From Bordetella genomosp. 9 (GTDB lineage Bacteria; Pseudomonadota; Gammaproteobacteria; Burkholderiales; Burkholderiaceae_B), in the NCBI RefSeq assembly GCF_002261425.1, contig NZ_NEVJ01000001.1, positions 868,001 to 932,000 on the forward strand: DNA of 64,000 nucleotides. The letters are read 5' to 3'. A model generated the notes under the pieces. It was not told the DNA's origin. It made no database searches and saw only the letters and a program-made list of their open reading frames with translations. This document shows, in pieces, positions 10,001-17,454 of the stretch. The position numbers and the translations under genes were made by a program. Positions within the stretch are counted from its first letter, which is position 1, and the number at the start of each line of letters is the position of its first letter.

Positions 10001-13000
10001 CCCTGGTCGTTCAGGGTTCCCGCCAGCTTGCGCAGCGCGCCGGTGGAAGGATCGGCGGAGTCGCCGCCGGCCACGCCGCCCAGGCCGCCGGAGCCGCCGA
10101 TGCTTTGCGCGACCAGGCCGTCCGCGTCCGCGCCATAGGTGGTGATGTTGCCGTAGGAGGACAGGGCGATGCTGCCGCCCGCGCCGCCGGAGCTGCCGCC
10201 CCGACCGACATTCACGGTGCCGCGCACGTCGGTGCTGCCATCCTCGCTTTCCGACGCCAGCGACAGGCCGATCTGGCCGCCCTGGGCCGCGCCGCCGCCG
10301 CCGCCGATGGATTGCAGCAGCACGCCGCGCGCGCCGTCGCCGCCGGTCATGATCGTGTCGGTGAGGGTGCTGGCGAAATTGACGCTGCCGCCCGTACCCC
10401 CGCCGCCGCCGGTACCGCCCAGGCTGATCGTCGCCTGCACGTTGGCGTCGGTGTTGCGGTTGCTGCCGGTGGCCGAACCGATGCCGCCCGCGCCGCCACC
10501 GCCGCCGATGCTCTGTACCACGATGCCGTTGGCCGAGTCACCCCAGGTCTGGATGTGGTTGTTGCCTTGCAGCGATACGTTGGCGTTGCTGGCGCAGGTG
10601 GAGGTCGACGTGCCGCCGCAGGCCGCCGATCCGCCGTTGCCGCCGAAAGCGGCGCTGACCTCGGCGCCCACCGAGCTTTCCGTGCCGATCACCGTCGACG
10701 TCGCCGTGGCGTTGCCGCCCACGCCGCCGCCGCCGCCGATGGACTGCACCAGCAGGCCGTTCGAGCCGGCGCCATAGGTCGTCACGCTGGACCCGGACAG
10801 GTTGGCGTTGGCATTGCCGCCGCTGCCGCCCGTGCCGCCGCTGCCGCCGGCCGCGAAGCTCACGGACGCGCCGACGGACACCGAATCGTCGGGCACGGCC
10901 ACCGCATAGGCCTGCGCCACCGCCGCGCCGCCGATACCGCCGCCGCCGCCGATGGATTGCACGACGATGCCGTGGGCGTCGGTCGCGCTGGTGCCGGACG
11001 TGCCGGTGGTGATGCTGCCGTTCGTCAGGTTGGCGCTGGCGCTGCTGGCAGCGCCGCCGTTGCCGCCGCTGCCGCCCACGGCCACCGCCATGGAAAACCC
11101 CAGGCTGGCGTTGAACGACGACGCCGCGCCGCCGGTGCCGCCGCCGCCGCCGATGGATTGCGCGACCAACCCGTAAGACGTATCGCCCGTCGTGGTGATG
11201 GCGCCGCCGTTCAGGTTGATGGTGGCGCTGCCGCCACCGCCGCCGCCGTTGCCGGCCTGGCCGCCGATGGTCGCGATGCCGCTGGATCCGCCGCCGTCGC
11301 CGCCACCGCCGCCGATGGACTGCGCGAGCAGGCCGATGGCCGCGGAACCCTTGGTCGCCAGCGTCGCGGATTGCGTGATGCTGACCGTGCCGCCGTTGAC
11401 CGCGTTGCCGCCGGAACCGCCCAGCGCCACGATGCCGCTGCTCTGGCCCGCCGCGCCGCCGCCGCCGCCCAGGGACTGGGCCACGATGCCATGCGACGAA
11501 GCGCCAGTGGTGGTGATGGCCGTCAGGCTGCTGATCGTGACGTTGCCCGGGGTTCCGCCGTCGCCCGCGTTGGCGCCCGCATCGCCGAAGAACTCGAAAT
11601 TGGACGTCGTGCCGCCGCCGAAGCCGCCCATGGACTGCGCCAGAATGCCGATGGAGTTCGCCCCATAGGTCCCGATGGTGCCGCCGCTGCCCGACTGGTT
11701 GCCGGTCGTGATGGTGACGTCCTTGCCCGCGCCGCCGCTGCCGGCATTTTCGGGGGTGAAGTCGATCAGGCCGCTGCTGGTCTCCACGCCGCCGCCGGCG
11801 CCGCCGGCGCTGCGGGCGGCGATGCCGTGGGCCTGCGTGCCGTTGGTCGTGATGCTCGCGTTGCCATTCATGTAGACGTTGATGAGGCCGCCGTAGCCGC
11901 CCGCGCCGCCGTTGCCGTCTTCCCGTCCCGCGCCGGCGTTGCCGCCCTGGCTGATCACCACCACGCCGGGCAGGTAGTTGCCGTAGGTGGATATGGCGGA
12001 GCCGCTGTTGAGGTTGATCGTCGACGTATAGGGATTGGAGCCGCCCGTGCCGCCCCGCTGTCCGGTGGTGTTCGTGACCGTCTGGGCGCTCATGCCGCCG
12101 TTGCCGCCCAACCCTATCATGACGATCCCGCCCGACACGCCGGACAGCCCGGTGGGCGCGGGCAGCGCGTTGAGCATGGACAGGTTGATCGGCGCGGAAT
12201 TGGTGATGGTCATGCCGGCGGCGTTGGCGCCCGCGCCGCCGTTGTCGCTGCCGTCTTCGGAAGTGATCCCGTTGCCGCCCTGGTTGAGCATGTACAGGCC
12301 GCGCACGCCGTTGGCGAAGCTGGATCCGCCGTTGAGCTGGACCGTGACGGCGCCGCTGTTGACGATATTGCTGGGGACGGAAGTGTTCGCGAAGCCGGCA
12401 TTGCCGCCGTAGCCGTTGTAGTTGCCGCCATTGCCGCCGATGGATTCGACGCCGATGCCCCAGGCGTAGCGCGACGCGCTGCCCGAGTTGACGGAGACGG
12501 AAGCGCTGTTGTTGATGGAGATGGTATTCGTGTCGCCGCCGTTCCCGCCATTCTGGTCGCCGGTGCCGGCCTTGTCCTCGGCGCCGCCGGACCCGCCCAT
12601 GCCCGCCGCGTAGATGCCCACGCCGCCATACGGCAGGTTGTTCACCTGGATCGCGCCGCTGTTGGTGATCGAGATCGCCGAAGCCTGGCCGCCGGAGCCG
12701 CCATTGCCGCCGCCGATGACGGTACTGTTCGCGTTGGCGCCGTTGCCGCCCACCGACGCGGCGTAGATGCCGAACTGCGCGCCCGCGTCGTCCCAGATGC
12801 CGGGCGCGCCGCCCTGGCTGCTGGACGTCGGCGTCGTGTAGACGTTGATGGCGCCGCTGTTGTTGATCGAGATCGTACCGCCGTTGCCACCGTTGGTGGC
12901 ATTGTTGGACGTGTCGCTGGAGCCGAAGCCGCCCTGCAGTTTCACGAACAGGCCGGCCTGCGGCACGCTGGGCTGCAGCACCGCGCCATTGTTGACCACG

Positions 13001-13317
13001 GTGTAGTTGCCGCCGTAGTCGCCGATGTTGGTGCCGGTGCCGGCGTTGGCGGTGAAATTGATGTTGATCTGCGCCCCCGAGCCCCCCTGGCTCGACGCTA
13101 TGGTGCAGGTGGTGGCGGGGCCCGTCGATGAGCTGGGGGCGGGGCAGGACAGCGCGGCCTGCGCCGATGGCGCGGCCAGGGTTCCCAAGGCGCCGCACAG
13201 CGCGGCGGACAGCACCGTCAAGGCCGCCGGCCGCGGCGGATGCGCCGTGCGGGTCGGTACGGGGGGACGCGCGCCCCTGTGCTTCGTCGTGGCGGGCAGG
13301 GCGGTGCGTCGTCTCAT
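7006..13317 (-). CDS. Giant autotransporter (type Va) with glycine-rich repeat passenger
   Basis: A 2,103-residue secreted surface protein. After a long N-terminal signal sequence (basic, proline-rich n-region, hydrophobic AALTVLSAALCGALGTLAAPSAQA) comes a Gly/Ser/Asn/Thr-rich passenger of roughly 1,700 residues. About 17 copies of a motif like GIVAQSIGGGGGxGG recur every 50-90 residues in its middle, each followed by short ITTYG-type strands, as expected of a right-handed beta-helix. The last 280 residues or so form an autotransporter beta-barrel ending in the outer-membrane signature SLKVMVPF. ATG at 13317 has AGGA 6 bases upstream; a TTG 54 bp earlier is a weaker start. The ligand or host role cannot be read from the sequence. 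Confidence 0.93.
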   Translation of the reverse strand: MRRRTALPATTKHRGARPPVPTRTAHPPRPAALTVLSAALCGALGTLAAPSAQAALSCPAPSSSTGPATTCTIASSQGGSGAQININFTANAGTGTNIGDYGGNYTVVNNGAVLQPSVPQAGLFVKLQGGFGSSDTSNNATNGGNGGTISINNSGAINVYTTPTSSSQGGAPGIWDDAGAQFGIYAASVGGNGANANSTVIGGGNGGSGGQASAISITNSGAIQVNNLPYGGVGIYAAGMGGSGGAEDKAGTGDQNGGNGGDTNTISINNSASVSVNSGSASRYAWGIGVESIGGNGGNYNGYGGNAGFANTSVPSNIVNSGAVTVQLNGGSSFANGVRGLYMLNQGGNGITSEDGSDNGGAGANAAGMTITNSAPINLSMLNALPAPTGLSGVSGGIVMIGLGGNGGMSAQTVTNTTGQRGGTGGSNPYTSTINLNSGSAISTYGNYLPGVVVISQGGNAGAGREDGNGGAGGYGGLINVYMNGNASITTNGTQAHGIAARSAGGAGGGVETSSGLIDFTPENAGSGGAGKDVTITTGNQSGSGGTIGTYGANSIGILAQSMGGFGGGTTSNFEFFGDAGANAGDGGTPGNVTISSLTAITTTGASSHGIVAQSLGGGGGAAGQSSGIVALGGSGGNAVNGGTVSITQSATLATKGSAAIGLLAQSIGGGGGDGGGSSGIATIGGQAGNGGGGGGSATINLNGGAITTTGDTSYGLVAQSIGGGGGTGGAASSFNASLGFSMAVAVGGSGGNGGAASSASANLTNGSITTGTSGTSATDAHGIVVQSIGGGGGIGGAAVAQAYAVAVPDDSVSVGASVSFAAGGSGGTGGSGGNANANLSGSSVTTYGAGSNGLLVQSIGGGGGVGGNATATSTVIGTESSVGAEVSAAFGGNGGSAACGGTSTSTCASNANVSLQGNNHIQTWGDSANGIVVQSIGGGGGAGGIGSATGSNRNTDANVQATISLGGTGGGGGTGGSVNFASTLTDTIMTGGDGARGVLLQSIGGGGGAAQGGQIGLSLASESEDGSTDVRGTVNVGRGGSSGGAGGSIALSSYGNITTYGADADGLVAQSIGGSGGLGGVAGGDSADPSTGALRKLAGTLNDQGTSYELNLGVGGTGGNGGNGGAIGSSTTAASLGSQINTYGDYADAVLLQSIGGGGGQGGASTTSSSSSSSHLTLSVGGKGGSGGAGGDIVAYFDDNFATNHNGNLFNTNGFGAHGVVLQSIGGGGGVGASGSPLVNGTLTVGRNGGNGGNGGNITVNQASWANISTHGDSAYGLVLQSIGAGGGIGMSGTSDTATSSGRQLNLTLGGQNGATGNGGTITVSTGLGMNTYGARAIGVVAQSIGGGGGIATSGAASSISGISLGGQTGNGGVVNLNITGGGVNTRGDGAHAIVAQSIGGGGGIVGDTAKGIQLDPTAWGVPTRQPSASGSGESVSVTVNGTLTTSGSNAFGIVAQSIGGGGGLGGSATNGFAGTNNPQSSVIGSAVTVNQSGTITATGAGSTGIFAQSLGSGDDSTVTVNVNGAVQGGSGSNASAVWIANGKQNVMNVAVGGSLSAASGVAIRYDGEAGTGYGSVLTVNNSGTISGSAMCENADGTGACTINNLQGGTLTNAAVYQADVNNDGLLVLGAPGQFNALTITGSFIQRPTGVIRADADFSALKSDSLVVQGNASLAGAVDVVPSALLPNRDLTVLTVQGQTQGSLQAVDSPIIDYGVRQNGQTYQVRADSANFNAPSMDLSGNQSRIAGQLQRIWDAGGNAALAPLFAQLDLASRVGGGAYRGNVDSLSPGAAIAPAAQSMAALGQFTGNMMSCPTFTGVDAMTGEQNCFWGLVSGRSTTQDGSRGSSDFDYDSVTYQFGGQREVSPGWFLGASMAYQNNDLKGDSGRLNGNGDSGYAGLVLKRQSGDWTFSGALGGGYGSYRMNRDITVPGYQDTLKSDPDMYSFGLRLRAARTFSFDRVYVKPYLDFDANYTRMSSYSESGGNALGLSVDSSHQFIMGFSPMIEIGGRSELPNGAVMRPFAYMGVTFLTQNSWDANARLQGAPAGTGSFTTSLPIDDVIGRVGAGLQVATAKGVDFRLQYDGEFAQHTKSHSGSLKVMVPF
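8890..11660 (-). repeat. Array of degenerate passenger repeats in the autotransporter gene
   Basis: The DNA encoding the [GA]-[ILV]-x-x-QS[IL]GGGGG motif recurs many times, with spacings of roughly 150-270 bp. The runs CCGCCGCCGCCGAT on the plus strand mark each copy. Copies differ between motifs but are nearly invariant at the QSIGGGGG core, so recombination between copies is possible and assemblies may collapse here. Confidence 0.75.
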
Positions 13318-13696
13318 CAGCGATCCTGTAGGCGGCGGTTCGGCCTCGTGGATGCTGATTCGCTTGCGCAAGCATGACGAGACGCCATTGTTCGTAAGCG
13401 GATTGTTCCGTTTACGTCCGCGCAGCAGGCGGTTTTTCGACGAATAGCCTGTTTTCTTCGACGAAATTCCGGCCGATTATCAAAAAAGCCACATCCTCAT
13501 CCCACCGTGGGGCACGTCCGCGGGCGGAAATTGCACATTTGCGGGAAAGACCGGATCCCCGCCGTCCCCGCGCTGGTGCATGCTGGGACCGGATGTGTAA
13601 ATGCAAAAGCCGGCGCAAAACTGGCGCGCATATTGCTTTCAACAGGCGACGGCGTCCCGTGGACGCCCAACGTGAACCTGTATCGCAGGAGTCGGA
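13318..13696. promoter_or_regulatory. 379-bp divergent promoter region with direct repeats
   Basis: This AT-richer gap separates the autotransporter gene (leftward) from the Bug-protein gene (rightward). The 9-mer TTCGACGAA occurs at 13436-13444 and again at 13457-13465, exactly 21 bp apart, which places both copies on one face of the helix. A 12-bp palindrome GCTTGCGCAAGC lies at 13362-13373. A regulator site controlling the autotransporter is a reasonable guess. I see no open reading frame of its own here. Confidence 0.45.
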
Positions 13697-14695
13697 ATGC
13701 TTGCTCTGTTGCCCCGCCGCTTTTTCCGCCGCGCCGCGTCATGGATGGCGCTGCTGGCCGTTTCGGCCAGCCTGGGGGCGCCGTCCGCGCGCGCCGACGA
13801 CTATCCCTCGCGCCCGATCCACATCATCGTGCCGTACTCCGCGGGCGGTTCGTCGGACGCGCCCATGCGCGTCATCGCGCAGCAGATGGCCCAGCAGATG
13901 GGGCAGGCCATCGTCATCGAGAACAAGCCGGGGCAGGGGGCGATGATAGGCGCGGAATACGTCGCCCGTTCGGCGCCCGATGGCTACACCCTGCTGCTGG
14001 CCTCCAATCCGCAGGCCATCAGCGCGACCCTGTACAGCCGGCTGAATTTCGACCCGGTTGCCGACTTCGCCGCGATCTCGCTGTTCGGCCGCGAGCCTGG
14101 CGTGCTGGTGGTCAATCCGAAGATGCCGGTGCGCAGCGTCCAGGAATTCATCGACTACGTGAAGGCGCGGCCGGGCAAGATCGATTACGCCTCATCCGGC
14201 AACGGCAGCGCGCAGCATCTGTTCACCGCCATGTTCCTGTCCGCCGCGGGCCTGCAGATGATGCATATCCCCTATCGCGGCAGTGCGCAGGCCGTGACCG
14301 ACGTCGTCGCCGGCCAGGTCATGGTCGCCATGCCGGGGCTGGCGGCGATGATGCCGCACATCCGCGAAAAGCGCCTGATCCCGCTGGCGGTCACCGGCGA
14401 CAAGCGGTCGCCGCTGCTGCCCGATGTGCCGACCCTGGCCGAGTCAGGCTTCCCCGGGTTCTCCGCCTACGTCTGGTCGGGGCTGGTCGCCCCCAAAGGC
14501 ACGCCGCCCGCCATCATCGAGCGCCTGAACCGCGAGCTGAAGAAAGCCATGGAGTCGGAGACCGTCAAGGCCTACATGAATAATGCGTCCGTCGAAATCA
14601 TCACCAACACGCCCGCCGAGTTCCAGGCCTTCTTCCAGGAGGAGAAGGAACGCGACGCCAAGGTGATCAAGGAAGCCGGTTTGAAGATAGATTGA
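13697..14695 (+). CDS. Bug-family (TctC) tripartite tricarboxylate-type solute-binding protein
   Basis: A 332-residue periplasmic binding protein. The signal peptide ends near SARA at residue 34. The mature start DDYPSRPIHIIVPYSAGGSSD is the family hallmark, followed by IENKPGQGAMIGAEYVA, the APDGYTLLLAS region and IPYRGSAQAVTDVVAGQV. Such proteins bind small carboxylates for TTT transporters, but most Bug proteins in Bordetella relatives are orphans, and no TctA/TctB membrane gene is adjacent here. The downstream Rid-like gene may share its role. Ligand unknown. Confidence 0.93.
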   Translation: MLALLPRRFFRRAASWMALLAVSASLGAPSARADDYPSRPIHIIVPYSAGGSSDAPMRVIAQQMAQQMGQAIVIENKPGQGAMIGAEYVARSAPDGYTLLLASNPQAISATLYSRLNFDPVADFAAISLFGREPGVLVVNPKMPVRSVQEFIDYVKARPGKIDYASSGNGSAQHLFTAMFLSAAGLQMMHIPYRGSAQAVTDVVAGQVMVAMPGLAAMMPHIREKRLIPLAVTGDKRSPLLPDVPTLAESGFPGFSAYVWSGLVAPKGTPPAIIERLNRELKKAMESETVKAYMNNASVEIITNTPAEFQAFFQEEKERDAKVIKEAGLKID

Positions 14696-14708
14696 CCCAA
14701 TGGATTCA

Positions 14709-14750
14709 CCCACCCCCGAAGCGCTGGCGCGCTTCCCCCTCAAGGGGGCG
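14709..14750. repeat. Two-hairpin intergenic repeat, copy 1
   Basis: Starts 14 bp after the Bug-protein stop codon. It consists of CCCACCCCC, a 7-bp stem GAAGCGC/GCGCTTC with loop TGGC, and a second stem CCCCC-TCAA-GGGGG. An almost identical element lies at 54427-54467 after gap; the only difference is one base in the loop. The two-stem design and the position after stop codons suggest a mobile or maintained intergenic element that may act in termination or mRNA 3' end protection. Confidence 0.75.
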
Positions 14751-14855
14751 CGGCGGGCGGGCCGGCAGAGCCCGATCCGCCGCCCGGGTCGAGGTGGCAG
14801 CACTTTGCGGTGGCGGAACAAATGTCCGCCCCCAAGGCAATAATTTGGAGACAGC

Positions 14856-16136
14856 ATGCCTTTCCAGCGCTATGGGATCCGCCGCTACGGCAACGGCGAC
14901 ATCATTCACGTGCCTTTCGTGCGCGCGGGCCATTGGGTGTTCGGCACCGGCCTGCGCGCCGTGCGTCCCAACGGACTGGCCGATCCCGCCGTACTGCGCG
15001 CCGACCACCCGCTGGGCGCGCCGCCGCAGGCGCAGCGCGAAGCCCAGGCCATCTTCGACACCATGCGCCGCCACCTGGAAGAAGCGGGTAGCGGCCTGGA
15101 CCGCGTGGCGCGCCTGGACCAGTACTACCCGGACCCACGCCACGTCGACCCTTACCACGTCGCCCGCAAGCAGGCCCTGGCTGGGCAGGTCGCGCCCAGC
15201 ACCTCGGTCATTGTCGACCGCCTGCTGAACCTGGACGTCTCCATGGACGTGCAGGTCATGGCCGCCACCGCGGCCAGCGGCTATACCGCGGAAAAAGCCG
15301 GCGCCGGCAAGCTCAACGTACCGCAGACGTCGGGCTATGCGCCCTGTCTGCGCATGGGCGACATGATCTTCGTCGCCGGCCAGCTGGCGCGTGACGCCAC
15401 GGGTAACATCGCACCGGAAGCGCAGGTGCCGGACGGCCAGATGTGGAACGGCACGCGCATCAAGCTGGAAACCGATTACCTGGTCCAGAAGCGCCTGGTG
15501 CCCGCGCTGGAAGCGGCGGGCAGCCGGCTGGACCTGGTGCTCAAGGCCCAGGTCTACCTGAGCCATCACGAAGACCTGCCCGCGTTCTGGCAGTCCTGGT
15601 CGCGCGCATTCGGCGGCCGCGTGCCGCCCACCACGGTGGTGCCCGTGCGGCATCCGGGCTTCGGCACGCGCGACGCCACCATCGAGGTCAACCTGGTCGC
15701 CGCCCACGAATCCGCCGCCGACCGTGTGCGCGACGTCGAATGCGATGTGTCGCTGATCGCCACCGACATGTTGCCCGCGCGCGTCTTCGACGGCGTCCTG
15801 TTCGTGGCCGGCCTGATGGGTATCGAGGATGGCGGCTTGTGCGCCGGCTGTCACGTGCACGCCAGCGCGCCGTTCTATGACGACCCGGTGCAGGCCCAGA
15901 TGCGCGACATCCTGGAAAAGGCGGCGACGATTTTCGCCGCCGCCGGCACGGAGCTCGCCTACGTCACGCGCGCGCTGCATTTCCATGCCGACCTGGCGGA
16001 TTTCCGCCGGGGCTATATGGCCTGGGATCCGGGCCTGCGCCGCGTCGGGCTGCCATTCAGCGCCATCCAGGTCGCGGACACGCTGTTCCTGCCGGACGCG
16101 GCGGTCATCCTGGACTTGTGGGGCTACGTGCCTTGA
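14856..16136 (+). CDS. Multidomain Rid (YjgF/L-PSP)-like protein
   Basis: A 426-residue protein made of what look like two or three successive Rid-like segments: residues about 1-140, 150-290 (DMIFVAGQLARDATG ... PTTVVPV) and 300-426 (RVFDGVLFVAGLMGIEDG). Canonical RidA is a 130-residue trimer that deaminates reactive enamines and imines; here the subunits seem joined in one chain. The key arginine of RidA is not securely placed, so activity is uncertain. The ATG has TTGGAG upstream. It follows a Bug binding protein in the same direction across the two-hairpin repeat. Confidence 0.72.
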   Translation: MPFQRYGIRRYGNGDIIHVPFVRAGHWVFGTGLRAVRPNGLADPAVLRADHPLGAPPQAQREAQAIFDTMRRHLEEAGSGLDRVARLDQYYPDPRHVDPYHVARKQALAGQVAPSTSVIVDRLLNLDVSMDVQVMAATAASGYTAEKAGAGKLNVPQTSGYAPCLRMGDMIFVAGQLARDATGNIAPEAQVPDGQMWNGTRIKLETDYLVQKRLVPALEAAGSRLDLVLKAQVYLSHHEDLPAFWQSWSRAFGGRVPPTTVVPVRHPGFGTRDATIEVNLVAAHESAADRVRDVECDVSLIATDMLPARVFDGVLFVAGLMGIEDGGLCAGCHVHASAPFYDDPVQAQMRDILEKAATIFAAAGTELAYVTRALHFHADLADFRRGYMAWDPGLRRVGLPFSAIQVADTLFLPDAAVILDLWGYVP

Positions 16137-16204
16137 TCCGGCCCATCGATCGGCGGGATCGAGCCGTGCTGTAATTCTTACTCCCATTCAGCACACGAAC
16201 ACCT

Positions 16205-16702
16205 ATGCCATTCCTTTCGATGCGACAACAGATCCTGGGTTTGATCGGCTGGCTCGCGGTCGGCTTCGCCACGGCGGCGACCGGCGCCATCGCGTCCGTC
16301 CAGGCGGCGCAGTTCTACGGGCAGCTGACCCGGCCGGATTGGGCGCCCCCGGCGGGAGTGTTCGGGCCTGTCTGGAGCACCTTGTATGTCTTGATGAGCG
16401 TCGCGGCCTGGCTGGTCTGGCGCGAGGGCGGCTGGCGGGTCCAGGCGAAACCGCTGGCGCTGTTCCTGGTGCAACTCCTGGTCAACGCGCTATGGAGCTG
16501 GCTGTTCTTCGCATGGCACATGGGCGCCGCCGCCTTCGTCGATGTCTGCCTGCTGCTGCTGCTGATCGTCGCGACGCTCGTCGCGTTCTGGCGCGTGCGG
16601 GCGTTGGCGGGTGTATTGATGCTGCCTTACTTGGCATGGGTCGCTTTCGCCACCGCGCTTTGCTATAAGACGTGGCGCCTGAATCCGCAGTTGCTGGGAT
16701 AG
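16205..16702 (+). CDS. tspO: TspO/MBR family tryptophan-rich sensory protein
   Basis: A 165-residue inner-membrane protein with five hydrophobic segments and the family's conserved tryptophans and prolines: FYGQLTRPDWAPPAGVFGPVWSTLYVLMSVAAW, then WRV near residue 78, LNALWSWLFF and the C-terminal YLAWVAFATALCYKTWRLN. TspO binds tetrapyrroles and related molecules and has been tied to stress and pigment regulation. A second Met (MRQQIL, codon 6) is an alternative start. No neighbours indicate its ligand. Confidence 0.93.
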   Translation: MPFLSMRQQILGLIGWLAVGFATAATGAIASVQAAQFYGQLTRPDWAPPAGVFGPVWSTLYVLMSVAAWLVWREGGWRVQAKPLALFLVQLLVNALWSWLFFAWHMGAAAFVDVCLLLLLIVATLVAFWRVRALAGVLMLPYLAWVAFATALCYKTWRLNPQLLG

Positions 16703-16968
16703 AAGGGTGCGGGGCCGGATGCCATCGAGTCCGTACGCGTGCGCATTCCGCACGAGTCGCTGACCATCGTCAACAACCGCGACATGCTGGAATCGTGGAG
16801 ATCACCCTGAAAGACGGCAGCACCCTGGTGGAACACACCAAGGCCATGGGGCTGCTCACCCCCGTCCTGGGCGAGGCTCGGTCACGCCGGTTGTGCGACA
16901 CCGTATGGGCCTTGGAAAAATGCCAGGACGCCCGCGCGTTCACGGCGTTGATGCAGCCGGCAGAGTGA
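16703..16968 (+). pseudogene. Tail fragment of an MmgE/PrpD family gene, frameshifted and internally deleted
   Basis: Directly after tspO one frame reads GPDAIESVRVRIPHESLTIV and NNRDM, then is lost, and the next frame continues VEITLKDGSTLVEHTKA ... RLCDTVWALEKCQDAR until a stop at 16968. Both stretches resemble the C-terminal half of MmgE/PrpD proteins (2-methylcitrate dehydratase superfamily), where a longer segment normally lies between them. The first two-thirds of the gene, the join region and a start codon are missing. The family call rests on recognition of these short stretches only. Confidence 0.6.
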
Positions 16969-17122
16969 ATGCCGGTCATGCCGCGGAGATCATCGGCAAC
17001 AGTATCATTCCGTTGGCTACCTGCACGTCGGCCCGGCGGCTGAATCCCGTTCGGCAAGCGACCAAGGCGGACATCGCAATCGCATGTCCGCATCGGACTG
17101 TCGTGCCGACTTTGTTACCTAG

Positions 17123-17227
17123 GAAGCCGATCCGCCCCGTGCGCGCCGAGCGGGCTTGATCGGCCTATACAAGGCAGACAATAGGGAGGCGGTGCGCTAT
17201 GAAGAAGCCAGATCCAGAATTGATTGA
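17123..17227 (+). pseudogene. C-terminal remnant of a BrnT-type toxin
   Basis: A short open stretch after a TAG at 17120 reads GLIGLYKADNREAVRYEEAR and then SRID-stop. This matches the usual end of BrnT toxins (ISARKAN-RE--RYEEAR). The N-terminal two-thirds with the catalytic residues are absent. Its stop codon lies 26 bp inside the BrnA-like frame that starts at 17199, the overlap typical of intact brnT-brnA operons. BrnT is a RelE-like ribonuclease; this piece cannot be active. Confidence 0.6.
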
Positions 17228-17402
17228 TGAAGACAGCCCGGAATGGAAGGACGCGGAATTCAAGCGGGCTCGTCCTGCTTCTGAAGTGCTGCCGGAAGCG
17301 GTCACATCCCGTGCAACGGGCGCCGGGCGGCAGACACGCGTCGGCGCCGCGTTCACGGGACGGCTCGAGATCGCTGGGCCGCCCCAAAGCAAAAAGCCCT
17401 GA
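17199..17402 (+). CDS. Degenerate BrnA-type antitoxin (internal deletion)
   Basis: A 67-codon frame. The start MKKPDPELIDEDSPEW and then FKRARPASEVLPE is the typical BrnA N-terminus. It jumps straight to RATGAGRQTRVGAAF, which corresponds to the C-terminal helix of BrnA (RATGPGWQTRIN). The 25-30 residues normally in between, which include the DNA-binding ribbon strand, are missing, and the last residues run into the terminator of the tRNA operon. The tryptophan of GWQTR is arginine here. With a toxin remnant upstream, this is most likely a dead toxin-antitoxin locus. Confidence 0.62.
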   Translation: MKKPDPELIDEDSPEWKDAEFKRARPASEVLPEAVTSRATGAGRQTRVGAAFTGRLEIAGPPQSKKP

Positions 17403-17417
17403 TTTCTCAGGGCTTTC
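17391..17417 (-). terminator. Rho-independent terminator of the tRNA operon
   Basis: On the minus strand AAAGCCCTGA-GAAA-TCAGGGCTTTTT forms a perfect stem with a GAAA tetraloop and a T-tract, 38 bp beyond tRNA-Asp. On the plus strand it overlaps the end of the BrnA-like frame. Confidence 0.85.
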
Positions 17418-17454
17418 AGCATGATCGCTGTTGTCACAACAACAATCTGAATTT

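Noticed and set aside
8890..11660. CRISPR-like regular repeats
   Set aside because: The repeats are coding, degenerate and spaced by variable lengths with repeated sequence between them; there are no unique spacers and no cas genes.
9790..13131. Long open frame (about 1,113 codons) on the plus strand
   Set aside because: It is the complement of the autotransporter repeats; high GC and few stop codons make such shadows. The product is Ala/Gly/Arg-rich with no domain, and it has no plausible start or ribosome site.
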